The notes under the pieces were generated by a model, which did no database searches, was not told the DNA's origin, and saw only the letters and a list, made by a program, of their open reading frames with translations. Made by a program: the position numbers and the translations under genes. This document shows positions 8,805 through 16,078 of a stretch of DNA of 28,541 bases, piece by piece. The stretch covers positions 1 to 28,541 of the forward strand of contig NZ_JAKEDR010000026.1 of assembly GCF_023653455.1 (NCBI RefSeq), written 5' to 3'. Position 1 is the stretch's first letter, and each line of letters begins with the position of its first letter. The stretch comes from Paraclostridium ghonii (lineage in GTDB: Bacteria > Bacillota > Clostridia > Peptostreptococcales > Peptostreptococcaceae).

Positions 8805-8829
8805 AAATTCTTGACATGTTATCGAACTT

Positions 8830-8851
8830 TATTGTTTAATTTTAAACAATA
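8830..8851. promoter_or_regulatory. Perfect 10-base palindrome upstream of dhaB1
   Basis: TATTGTTTAA and TTAAACAATA flank two bases. It sits about 25 bases upstream of the candidate -35 box of the dha promoter. That position suits an activator site, possibly for the AraC-type regulator encoded next door, although AraC proteins more often bind direct repeats. Confidence 0.35.
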
Positions 8852-8896
8852 AAAATAGTACTTTTTTATTTTAATAAATAAAAAAGTACTATTTTT
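8851..8896. terminator. Perfect 21-base-pair hairpin upstream of dhaB1
   Basis: Arms 8851-8871 and 8876-8896 are perfectly complementary around a 4-base loop. The ends are A- or T-rich on both strands, as in a bidirectional terminator. It stands between the regulator genes and the dha operon, about 80 bases beyond the regulator's own terminator, and so isolates the dha promoter from read-through. If transcription of the dha leader begins upstream of it, it could instead be an attenuator. Confidence 0.6.
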
Positions 8897-8974
8897 TATT
8901 ATTTAAATAATATATTTCTTACTTTTTTTACTCAATACATTAAAAATTTTATATAATTTATAATTTTTAATTTT

Positions 8975-9023
8975 AAAAAGCACTGTATATATAATAATTT
9001 TCATTATAGATACAGTGCTTTTT
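8975..9023. terminator. Terminator after the AraC-type response regulator
   Basis: Arms AAAAAGCACTGTAT (8975-8988) and ATACAGTGCTTTTT (9010-9023) pair perfectly. The inner sequence adds further imperfect pairs. The right arm touches the stop codon of the response regulator, and on the minus strand the stem ends in T residues. Confidence 0.8.
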
Positions 9024-9760
9024 TATTTAACTCTATGTAATTCTCTATACTTTTTTGGAGTAATCCCTTGTAATTTTTTAAATACCCTTATGAAATATCC
9101 ACAATCTTCATATCCTAAATCAATCGCTATATTTATAATACTATTATCCGTAGTTTCTAAAATTTCTTTAGCTTTACTAATTTTTTTATCATTTACATAT
9201 GAAATAAAGTTTACACCTACTTCTTTTTTAAATACTTTACTAAAATAGCAAGGGCTTAAATTGCAAATAGAAGCTACTTGCTCTAGACTGACGTTCTCCC
9301 CTAAATTTTTGTCTATATATTCTATAGATGCACTAATTGATAAATCTTTTTTATCTTTTATATATCTTCCTTTTTTTAGATCATCATTAGTTTTTAAATT
9401 AACAATAAACTTATCAATAATATCTATTAAATCACTTGGCTTAATAGGCTTTAATATATATTCATTAATATCTGATATTAGTGAATCATGCATTAATTCA
9501 AAATCATCATAAACCATCATCATTATAACTATTTTATCTTTATTTTGTTGTTTTATTATATTTGCTGCTTTTCTTCCATCTATCCCAGGCATCTTTGCAT
9601 CCATTATTATAATTTCTGGATTAAATTTTTCATCTAACTCTATAGCCTCTTTTCCATTTTTGGCTTGAGCTACAATTTCAATATTTTCACATTTATTTAT
9701 AACTACGCTTAAAGCGTGTCTTTCCAATTCTTCATCGTCAACAATCATTACTTTAACCAT
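9023..9760 (-). CDS. AraC-type response regulator of the dha region
   Basis: A 245-residue protein with an N-terminal receiver (about 1-120) and a C-terminal AraC/XylS DNA-binding domain (about 145-243, with SLEQVASICNLSPCYFSKVF and the second helix-turn-helix IAIDLGYEDCGYFIRVFK). Asp8, Asp9, the phospho-accepting Asp54 and Lys104 are present. The Thr/Ser that normally follows the fourth strand is Met82 (VIMMMVYDDFE). The likely role is activation of dhaB1 transcription in response to the adjacent sensor; that rests on position, since this pair sits immediately upstream of the operon on the same strand. AGGAG lies eight bases before the ATG. It is 15 bases after the kinase gene and ends in a strong terminator. 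Confidence 0.88.
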   Translation of the reverse strand: MVKVMIVDDEELERHALSVVINKCENIEIVAQAKNGKEAIELDEKFNPEIIIMDAKMPGIDGRKAANIIKQQNKDKIVIMMMVYDDFELMHDSLISDINEYILKPIKPSDLIDIIDKFIVNLKTNDDLKKGRYIKDKKDLSISASIEYIDKNLGENVSLEQVASICNLSPCYFSKVFKKEVGVNFISYVNDKKISKAKEILETTDNSIINIAIDLGYEDCGYFIRVFKKLQGITPKKYRELHRVK

Positions 9761-9775
9761 AAGTTTAACTCCTAG

Positions 9776-11011
9776 CTATATTTCTTTTAAAATAGTTATT
9801 TTTACTAAAGTTCCAAAGTTTTCTTTACTATTTATTTCTATTTTATAATTTTCTTCATAGTAGTAATACAATCTCTTATTCGCCCTTTTTATTCCTAATT
9901 TATCTATATTAGTATCATCTTTTAAATCTAAATCTCTTTGAATTAAATTTAATTGCTCTCTATCCATTCCTATTCCATTATCTTTAATCTTTATAACTAT
10001 ATAATCTTCTTCCCTATCTACGAAAACCTTTACATATCCACCCTCTTCTTTTGCTTCAAGACCATGTATTACAGAATTTTCAACAAAAGTTTGTAAAATC
10101 ATGAATGGAATTTTTATATCTTTAAATTCATTCTCAATATTAACTTCATAGTTTAACCTTTCAGAAAACCTTATCTTTTGAAGATTTAAATATGACTTTA
10201 CATAATCAAATTCTTCTTCTAAAGTAATTATTTTATCTGATTTTTTTAACGCATACCTTAGCATATTTGATAAGTTGTATATTGTTTCGTGAGTTTTTAT
10301 TGCATTTTCAACTATAGCTAAAGATGAAATACTATTTAATAAGTTGAATAAAAAATTTGGATTTAACTGTGATTGAAGAGCTTTTAACTGGTATCCCTTG
10401 TATTCTTTTTCTAATTTATCCTTAATTTTTTTATCTTCTTCAAATTTTAAATTTTTCTCATCTACTTCTTTTTGGAGCATTTTTGATGAGCCTTCTGCTA
10501 CTATATAATTACTTATATGTGACATCATTTCTGCTAATGCTTCTACCTTTGTAAAACTAACTACAGGCAATTTATTATAAGCTTTTTCTAGTTCGTCTTT
10601 TTCTATTGAATCATCAAAATTTTTTTCTACTGATACTATATTTTCTAAATCTAATTCCTTTGTATCTTCTATTAAGAGTTGTCCAGCCATTAATGCCCCT
10701 ACGTATTGACCGTTTACAATTATAGGAGTAGCAAAGTCAATCAATCCTTTGTGACATACATATATGTATGTTTTTTTTAATCTAGCAGCCTCAACTCCGC
10801 CTCGTGAATCACATCTTTCGCATAAATGAGAGTACATATCATTTTTCCTAATAAGTTTACAGAATTCACTACATCCACTATGTGTAGTTAATGCCTTTCC
10901 TATATAATCAACTGTTATTATAGCTATACCTGTAGCAGCTGCTATATCATCTTGTATTTTTTGAAATTTTTTTATATCTATAATGTCGTCTAAATGGAGT
11001 ATTTTTTTCAT
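9776..11011 (-). CDS. PocR-domain sensor kinase with Asn at the phospho-acceptor site
   Basis: A 411-residue protein with no membrane segment. Residues about 10-170 form a PocR ligand-binding domain, with Cys47, Cys51, Cys64, Cys67 and the CHKGLIDFATPI block at 86-97. A coiled coil follows (about 175-208), then a LytS/YesM-type kinase core. PocR domains occur in regulators of B12-dependent propanediol and glycerol use, so cytoplasmic sensing of such a substrate is likely. The ATP site looks intact: FVENSVIHG at 309-317, DNGIGMD at 344-350 and LGIKRANKR at 372-380. The H-box reads QLNPNFLFN, so residue 219 is Asn (codon AAT at 10357-10355) where the family has the phosphorylated His. The start has AGGAGAG upstream and a good promoter. 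Confidence 0.88.
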   Translation of the reverse strand: MKKILHLDDIIDIKKFQKIQDDIAAATGIAIITVDYIGKALTTHSGCSEFCKLIRKNDMYSHLCERCDSRGGVEAARLKKTYIYVCHKGLIDFATPIIVNGQYVGALMAGQLLIEDTKELDLENIVSVEKNFDDSIEKDELEKAYNKLPVVSFTKVEALAEMMSHISNYIVAEGSSKMLQKEVDEKNLKFEEDKKIKDKLEKEYKGYQLKALQSQLNPNFLFNLLNSISSLAIVENAIKTHETIYNLSNMLRYALKKSDKIITLEEEFDYVKSYLNLQKIRFSERLNYEVNIENEFKDIKIPFMILQTFVENSVIHGLEAKEEGGYVKVFVDREEDYIVIKIKDNGIGMDREQLNLIQRDLDLKDDTNIDKLGIKRANKRLYYYYEENYKIEINSKENFGTLVKITILKEI

Positions 11012-11066
11012 ACTTTAGTCTCTCTCCTAATCAATTTTCTCAAAATTCCAATTTTTACTTAGTTTT

Positions 11067-11096
11067 ATTATATTATCTTTCATCTGTAAATTACAA
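11067..11096 (-). promoter_or_regulatory. Promoter of the sensor kinase/regulator operon
   Basis: On the minus strand TTGTAA (11096-11091) and a perfect TATAAT (11072-11067) are 18 bases apart. They lie about 55 bases upstream of the kinase start, with AGGAGAG between. Confidence 0.6.
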
Positions 11097-11111
11097 GACC
11101 TAATTATAAGT

Positions 11112-11260
11112 ATAAAAAATTCGATCCGCTCATGTCGCCAACGACTTCGTCCGTTGCTCAAAATTCTTTTTTACGCTCAAAACATAGTAATTGGTATAAC
11201 TAAGTTTCATAGGTTGTCCACAGTTTTTTAGTAAGTGTAATTTCCTTAAGCGTAAAAAAG
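11112..11260 (+). repeat. Dispersed intergenic repeat, copy B (longest)
   Basis: The left 34 bases (11112-11145) match the minus strand of 27723-27756 at 32 positions and hold an unusually GC-rich core (CGCTCATGTCGCCAACGAC). CGTTGCTCAA follows, as in copy C. The right 65 bases (11196-11260) match copy A at 58 positions. TCCACAGTT (11217-11225) is shared with copy C. CAACGAC and GTCCGTTG can pair, and copy C keeps this pairing potential with a different loop. The element fills most of the 392-base gap between the kinase and hypA; the rest of the gap is the kinase promoter and the hypA terminator. Confidence 0.75.
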
Positions 11261-11355
11261 CATATTCTACATACATATTCTATAAATACTTTATTTAATT
11301 TTATAAAACGAAAAATAATTTTTATATAGTTATTTAATAAATAAATATAAAGAAC

Positions 11356-11391
11356 AATTAAAAGGGTGTACAATTGCACACCCTTTTAATT
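11356..11391 (-). terminator. Terminator after hypA
   Basis: Perfect 14-base arms AATTAAAAGGGTGT (11356-11369) and ACACCCTTTTAATT (11378-11391) flank an 8-base loop. It begins just beyond the hypA stop. Confidence 0.8.
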
Positions 11392-11403
11392 ATTCTTTAT
11401 ATT

Positions 11404-11745
11404 TTAACAAGCTATAATTTCTTTAATAAAAAATTCTTTACCACATAAAACTTCCCAATTACTACTTTCACATTTTGGACATTTGCGATTATTTTCAAGT
11501 AGATTAAATACGTTATTACAATTTTTACATATTCCATTACCTGGTAATATTTCTATTTCTAGTTTCGTATCTTGTAATATAGTTCTATCAACAGCAGCTG
11601 GATAACACTCTCTAATATATCTCGGTATCATTGATGATAATTCTCCTATTTGAAGTACAATTGTATCAACTTTATTTAAATTTTGCTCTAACACTACTCT
11701 CTCTACAGTCTTTACAACCTCAATTACAACGCCTAATTCATGCAA
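11404..11745 (-). CDS. hypA: Nickel-insertion chaperone HypA
   Basis: A 113-residue nickel metallochaperone from the TTG start at 11745. It delivers Ni(II), with HypB, to [NiFe]-hydrogenase or another nickel enzyme. Four cysteines in two CXXC pairs (CKNC and CPKC) form the structural zinc site. In this family the N-terminus is MHE, and the amino group with His2 binds nickel. The longest open frame begins with GTG at 11754 and would place three residues before this motif. TTG at codon 4 gives MHELGVV and has AGGTGA five bases upstream, so I prefer it. It follows hypB by about 50 bases in a two-gene operon ending at a strong terminator. Confidence 0.9.
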   Translation of the reverse strand: MHELGVVIEVVKTVERVVLEQNLNKVDTIVLQIGELSSMIPRYIRECYPAAVDRTILQDTKLEIEILPGNGICKNCNNVFNLLENNRKCPKCESSNWEVLCGKEFFIKEIIAC

Positions 11746-11797
11746 GTCATTCACCTACCCTACTCATTTGTTGAAATGATTTTATTAAACCTTCAAA

Positions 11798-12469
11798 TTA
11801 ATTTTCATTCCAGTTTTTTACTTCTGTACGTATCCAATCTGCCCATTCGCCTATACCCTCACCTGTTCTAGCAGATATAGGTATAATTTTAATATTAGGA
11901 TTCAATTTTTTTACATGTGCTTTAAGTTCTTCCATATTGAAATCAAAATAGTCTAATACATCTATCTTATTTACTAATAAAACATCTACTATAGAAAACA
12001 TCAATGGATATTTTAGTGATTTATCATGCCCTTCAGGTATGCTTAAAATCATTGCATTTTTACAAGCACCAGTATCAAACTCTGCAGGGCAAACTAAATT
12101 CCCAACGTTTTCTAAAATTGCAAAATCTATATCTTCTGTTCCTAATTCTCTTACACCTTGCTTAGTCATATCAGCATCTAAATGACACATACCACCTGTG
12201 TGTAATTGAATTACCTTTGTTCCAGTTTTGGAAACTGCATTTGCATCTACATCAGAATCAATATCAGCTTCTAAAATACCTATTCGCATTTCTTCTTTTA
12301 ACGCTTCTATTGTTCTTAAAACTGTTGTTGTTTTTCCTGACCCTGGAGAAGACATTAAATTTAATAAAAATGTTTTATCTTTTTTTAGCTCATCTCTAAG
12401 TAGATTAGCTTGTTTATCATTATCCTCAAAAACACTTTGTTTTATTTCTATTACTTTGTATGTACTCAT
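11798..12469 (-). CDS. hypB: Hydrogenase/nickel maturation GTPase HypB
   Basis: A 223-residue SIMIBI-class GTPase that drives nickel delivery together with HypA. The P-loop SSPGSGKTTT lies near residues 40-49, the metal-site block HTGGMCHLDADM near 90-101, and ENVGNLVCPAEFD follows. NKID is the guanine-specificity motif. The N-terminal His-rich nickel-storage tail of some homologues is absent, so this is the short form. GAGG lies about ten bases before the ATG. No hydrogenase or hypCDEF gene is in the window, so the client enzyme is not visible here. Confidence 0.93.
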   Translation of the reverse strand: MSTYKVIEIKQSVFEDNDKQANLLRDELKKDKTFLLNLMSSPGSGKTTTVLRTIEALKEEMRIGILEADIDSDVDANAVSKTGTKVIQLHTGGMCHLDADMTKQGVRELGTEDIDFAILENVGNLVCPAEFDTGACKNAMILSIPEGHDKSLKYPLMFSIVDVLLVNKIDVLDYFDFNMEELKAHVKKLNPNIKIIPISARTGEGIGEWADWIRTEVKNWNEN

Positions 12470-12533
12470 ATAATCTCTACCTCTATTCCTGTTAATTTTT
12501 AAGATTTAATGGCAAAACATAGCCCTCGGTAGT

Positions 12534-12542
12534 ATTATAGCA
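12534..12542 (-). promoter_or_regulatory. Extended -10 promoter of hypBA
   Basis: On the minus strand TGCTATAAT carries both a perfect -10 box and the TGn extension, about 65 bases before the hypB start. The -35 region is poor. The 214-base divergent gap also holds the upstream region of the membrane protein gene at 12684, where only a weak TACAAT -10 is visible. Confidence 0.5.
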
Positions 12543-12683
12543 CCAAAATTACATCAATTCATTAATTCAAAATGTATTTTGTTCGTTTTCTTACTTTTTT
12601 TTCAGTAAATCCCTTTCATTTAAAAATAAACAGTGTTACAATATTCGTGAATAAGCACTTTATATTTTAAGGGGGTAATCATA

Positions 12684-13607
12684 ATGTTTTTATTCGAATC
12701 TCAACCAATAACCAATTGGTTGATGTTATTTTTTGTATTCATAGTATTAATTGTTTTAAATGAAGTTGGACGCCGTTATAAATGGGGTGGTATTTCACTA
12801 TTTGTAATATTGCCAATCATCCTTACATTTTTTGTATGGCCTAAGACTACAGAAGGTACTAGTGTAAATGATTGGTTTCATTATGCAAAAGTTTATTCTG
12901 CTTTAGCTGGGTGTGTAGGTTTTTGGCTAATTCGTCATATAGATGGAGCAACTACTCATAAGTGGGTTTTATGCTTTCCACCATTAATACTTGCAATTAA
13001 TATTATGGAAGCTGTTGCACGTGATTTCCAAATAGGTTCTCTTGGACTTACAAGAGAAGTGTTTGAAGGGATGATGACATATAGTGGTTCTTGGAACTAC
13101 TTAAATGGTATTGCTGGAATTTTAAATATTATTACAATTACAGGTTGGATGGGCATATGTATAAGTAAAGATAAAAGTAAAGATATGTTGTGGCCAGATA
13201 TGTGCTGGTTTTGGATTATAGCTTATGATATTTGGAATTTTTCATATACTTATAACTGTTTAAGCGACCATGCTTGGTATTGTGGAATTGCTTTACTTGT
13301 TGCTCCTACTGTAGCTGCTTTTACATTAAAAAAAGGAGCTTGGCTACAACATCGTGCTCAAACACTTGCACTTTGGTGTATGTTTGCAATGACATCTCCT
13401 TCTTTTATAGATAAATCTCAGTTTGCAGTAAAATCAACTCAAAATTCAACTGCATTATTTGCAGTAAGTTTAATTGCACTACTTACTAATGTAGCACTAT
13501 TTATTTATATGATTTATAAAATAAGAAAAACTAAACGCAATCCATATACTTCAGAACTTTATACAGATTTAAAATGCTATGAAGAAGTAAAAGCATATGC
13601 TGATTAA
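12684..13607 (+). CDS. Polytopic membrane protein, possibly DUF5692 family
   Basis: A 307-residue integral membrane protein with roughly eight hydrophobic segments and no signal peptide. It is rich in Trp and has conserved-looking blocks such as NEVGRRYKWGG near residue 25, GSWNYLNGIAGILN in the middle and DMCWFWIIAYDIWNFSYTY in the second half. It recalls the DUF5692 family from memory; no function is known to me. The start is well supported by AAGGGGG eight bases upstream. It is divergent from hypBA and ends at a hairpin shared with the next gene, so it is a single-gene unit. Confidence 0.65.
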   Translation: MFLFESQPITNWLMLFFVFIVLIVLNEVGRRYKWGGISLFVILPIILTFFVWPKTTEGTSVNDWFHYAKVYSALAGCVGFWLIRHIDGATTHKWVLCFPPLILAINIMEAVARDFQIGSLGLTREVFEGMMTYSGSWNYLNGIAGILNIITITGWMGICISKDKSKDMLWPDMCWFWIIAYDIWNFSYTYNCLSDHAWYCGIALLVAPTVAAFTLKKGAWLQHRAQTLALWCMFAMTSPSFIDKSQFAVKSTQNSTALFAVSLIALLTNVALFIYMIYKIRKTKRNPYTSELYTDLKCYEEVKAYAD

Positions 13608-13608
13608 G

Positions 13609-13640
13609 AAAAAGTATTGGCTAATTAGTCAATACTTTTT
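13609..13640. terminator. Bidirectional terminator
   Basis: AAAAAGTATTG (13609-13619) pairs with CAATACTTTTT (13630-13640), and the inner bases GCTAATTAGT extend the stem with one G-T pair. It separates two convergent genes and ends in T-runs on both strands. Confidence 0.75.
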
Positions 13641-13647
13641 TTATTCA

Positions 13648-14148
13648 TTACATTTTTAATTCAGGATATAAAACTTTAAGTATCTTTATATTTTGCTCAG
13701 TCCTTGGAACATAAAATTTTTTAGCATAATCTCTTCTATCAAAGTTAACTTCTTCTCCATTTCTTACATTCCACTCTTCAACCATTTTATTTAAACCTTG
13801 ATTTTTAAATTTAGATAGATAATATGCTCCTAGTTCTAGGCTCGTCTTATTGTCTGTTAAATCACTAGGTTTAAAATTATCAATTTTTAACTCTTGTGCT
13901 AATTTTATTGAAGATTCATCACTAAATCTCAAAATACCATTGTTAGCATTTTTCACATACTCTTTTTCTTCAAATCTCGATTCAAAATGTCCAAGTGCTG
14001 CTAAAAGATATGGATCTATATCATATTTTTTAGAAATACTTTTTATTTCTGCTATATCTTTTACTGGATACAAAACTTTTCTAGCAAATACTCCCCCCCC
14101 TAATATTACTAATAGTATAGCTATTAGTATAGATATTATTTTTTTCAT
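13648..14148 (-). CDS. Small membrane-anchored lytic transglycosylase-like protein
   Basis: A 166-residue protein with an N-terminal signal anchor (about residues 4-22) and a reduced SLT-type domain. YDIDPYLLAALGHFESRF holds the probable catalytic Glu, in ESRF. A GILRFSDES stretch stands where GLMQLMPxT is usual, and LELGAYYLSKF follows. It would cleave peptidoglycan glycan strands outside the membrane; activity is inferred. AGGAGG lies six bases before the ATG and overlaps the end of the ABC permease gene, so the two are coupled. The signal-anchor codons contain a run of eight G (14100-14093) coding LGGG; a one-base change there would frameshift the protein. Confidence 0.72.
   Translation of the reverse strand: MKKIISILIAILLVILGGGVFARKVLYPVKDIAEIKSISKKYDIDPYLLAALGHFESRFEEKEYVKNANNGILRFSDESSIKLAQELKIDNFKPSDLTDNKTSLELGAYYLSKFKNQGLNKMVEEWNVRNGEEVNFDRRDYAKKFYVPRTEQNIKILKVLYPELKM
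14093..14100 (-). repeat. G8 homopolymer inside a coding region
   Basis: Eight consecutive C on the plus strand (G on the coding strand) lie in the signal-anchor part of the transglycosylase gene. In such AT-rich DNA this is a strong candidate for slipped-strand length change. Confidence 0.6.
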
Positions 14149-14158
14149 AATTGACCTC

Positions 14159-16078
14159 CTAATTTTGTTTAGTAACTATATTAAAATAAACCTTAGAAGT
14201 AATTAGATAATATGCTATATAAATTATTGAATACGGAATTAATGTCCACATCATTACAATTCCTAAATTTTGACTAAGCATTTTACATACAACATAATTA
14301 GCTACAATACTGTGTATACTTCCTATTATTAATGGTAAGAAAAAGTTAAATCCAACTTGTTTATATACAGATGATTTTATATCTTTTTCATCTACTCCAA
14401 TTTTCTTTAATATATTATATCTAGGAGCTTCATCTTGAGCTTCTGATAATAGTTTGAAAAATATTACACTACCTGTACAAACTAAGAATACTAATCCGAC
14501 AAACACTCCTATAAATACCATTATCCCCGAAGTTGTAAATCCATCTTTAAATTCTGAATAGTAAGATAGATATAAAGTATTAACTGTTTTTTTATAATCA
14601 TCAACTGCATATTTTTCAGTTAACTTTTTAACTGTATTTTCAAATTCTCCCCCATCTTTTTTATTTGTTATATTGTATGTGTAATAATCTTTAACTTCAT
14701 TATTTGATTTTAAATTTTCAAATACATTATCTGATACGACAATGGTATCCTGGCCATATCCGTTGTATAGTTTTTTATCTAAATCTGATTTAAGTTTTAA
14801 ATTAATTTCTTTTCCATCGTTATTTATATTTATAGATGATTTCCCAAGATATTCTTTAGCTTCTTTAGGGTAAACATGTATAAATTCATCATCTTTTATA
14901 CTTTCTATTTCTTTATCTCCATTTAACTTTAATATTTGATTTAAGTTTGATATAGATATTATTTCATATTCTTCCTCATAACCATAGTCATTCTTTTGTG
15001 ATGATTTGATTGTTAAATAGGTAAATATAGATTTATCAATCAAATCATGATTTTTAGAATCACTTAATGATTTTTCAAACTCTTTTATATAATCTTTATT
15101 ATCAATTTTTAAAGTATAAGAATATGGGGCTGTCTTATCTACCATTTGAGAAGTCATAAAGTAAACGGATATAGATACACCTATAGCAGTTAATGTAGTA
15201 GCACTTAATATAGCTATTGTTGCTAACATCTTTGCATTACTTTTTATTCTGTATAGCAATTGAGATGTAGATATCATGTTTAATCCTTTATAATAGTTTG
15301 CTCCATTACTTTTTTGTCTTCTAATTACAAAATACATAAATGAACCAAAGAATAAAAATGTCCCTAATACTACCATAAACAAAGTCCCAAATGCTCCAAG
15401 AATTAAATCCGTTCCATTTAAAGTTGAAAGGTATATACCGTATCCAGATAATATGAAAATTACTGATAATAAAGCTAGTAATTTAGATCCTTTTTGGGAT
15501 TTTTCAGATATACTTGAAGCTTTAAATAACTCTATAAGTTTAAATTTATATATTATCCTATTACTTTGGTAAGCAATAACTAAAAATATTAATATAAACA
15601 ATATAAATGTTTCAAAAACACCTTTAAATGACACTGCAAAACTTATACTAAGATTTAACCCTATAAGCTTTATAAGTACACTTAGCATAATCTTAGAAAA
15701 TAATATCCCAGCTACTGTCCCTATTATTAATGCAACTACTCCTATTATTACTGTTTCAAAGAATAGAAGAAGACCAATCTCTTTATTTTCAATTCCTAAT
15801 AACGCATATAACCCAATTTCTTTTTTTCTCTTTTTTATAAAGAAACTATTTGAATACCATATAAATAAAACTGAAAATATCGCTATTACAATCGAGGCTG
15901 CATTAAATGCTGTAGATGCCTTAGCGCTGCCTGATAAAGCAGCATCTATACTAGGATTATATTGAAGATTTTTAAATGCATAATATATCCCAACTGTAAA
16001 AACTATAGAGAAAAAATATAAGAAATATCCCTTTAGATTTTTTTCTATATTCTTTTTAGCTATATTAAATAAGACCAT
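14159..16078 (-). CDS. FtsX/BceB-type ABC transporter permease
   Basis: A permease of about 639 residues. The N-terminus VLFNIAKKNIEKNLKGYFLYF is typical of BceB-type exporters. Hydrophobic segments fall in groups at the N-terminus, residues about 200-310 and the C-terminus. A large extracytoplasmic domain (about 310-510) lies before the last three segments; in this family it recognises cell-wall-active peptides such as bacitracin or lantibiotics. I prefer ATG at 16078 over the GTG at 16087 because it gives the normal N-terminus and keeps GGTGGGG upstream. It overlaps the ATPase gene by 14 bases. No BceRS-type kinase or regulator gene is adjacent. Confidence 0.88.
   Translation of the reverse strand: MVLFNIAKKNIEKNLKGYFLYFFSIVFTVGIYYAFKNLQYNPSIDAALSGSAKASTAFNAASIVIAIFSVLFIWYSNSFFIKKRKKEIGLYALLGIENKEIGLLLFFETVIIGVVALIIGTVAGILFSKIMLSVLIKLIGLNLSISFAVSFKGVFETFILFILIFLVIAYQSNRIIYKFKLIELFKASSISEKSQKGSKLLALLSVIFILSGYGIYLSTLNGTDLILGAFGTLFMVVLGTFLFFGSFMYFVIRRQKSNGANYYKGLNMISTSQLLYRIKSNAKMLATIAILSATTLTAIGVSISVYFMTSQMVDKTAPYSYTLKIDNKDYIKEFEKSLSDSKNHDLIDKSIFTYLTIKSSQKNDYGYEEEYEIISISNLNQILKLNGDKEIESIKDDEFIHVYPKEAKEYLGKSSININNDGKEINLKLKSDLDKKLYNGYGQDTIVVSDNVFENLKSNNEVKDYYTYNITNKKDGGEFENTVKKLTEKYAVDDYKKTVNTLYLSYYSEFKDGFTTSGIMVFIGVFVGLVFLVCTGSVIFFKLLSEAQDEAPRYNILKKIGVDEKDIKSSVYKQVGFNFFLPLIIGSIHSIVANYVVCKMLSQNLGIVMMWTLIPYSIIYIAYYLITSKVYFNIVTKQN

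Noticed and set aside
8719..9022. A cobalamin riboswitch before the B12-dependent dehydratase
   Set aside because: The leader is almost pure AT with simple palindromes; none of the B12-box or GC-rich core of that riboswitch is visible.
12217..12473. Plus-strand open frames opposite hypB
   Set aside because: They run antisense through a clear HypB coding region, are low-complexity (Leu/Phe or Ser rich) and have no ribosome binding site.
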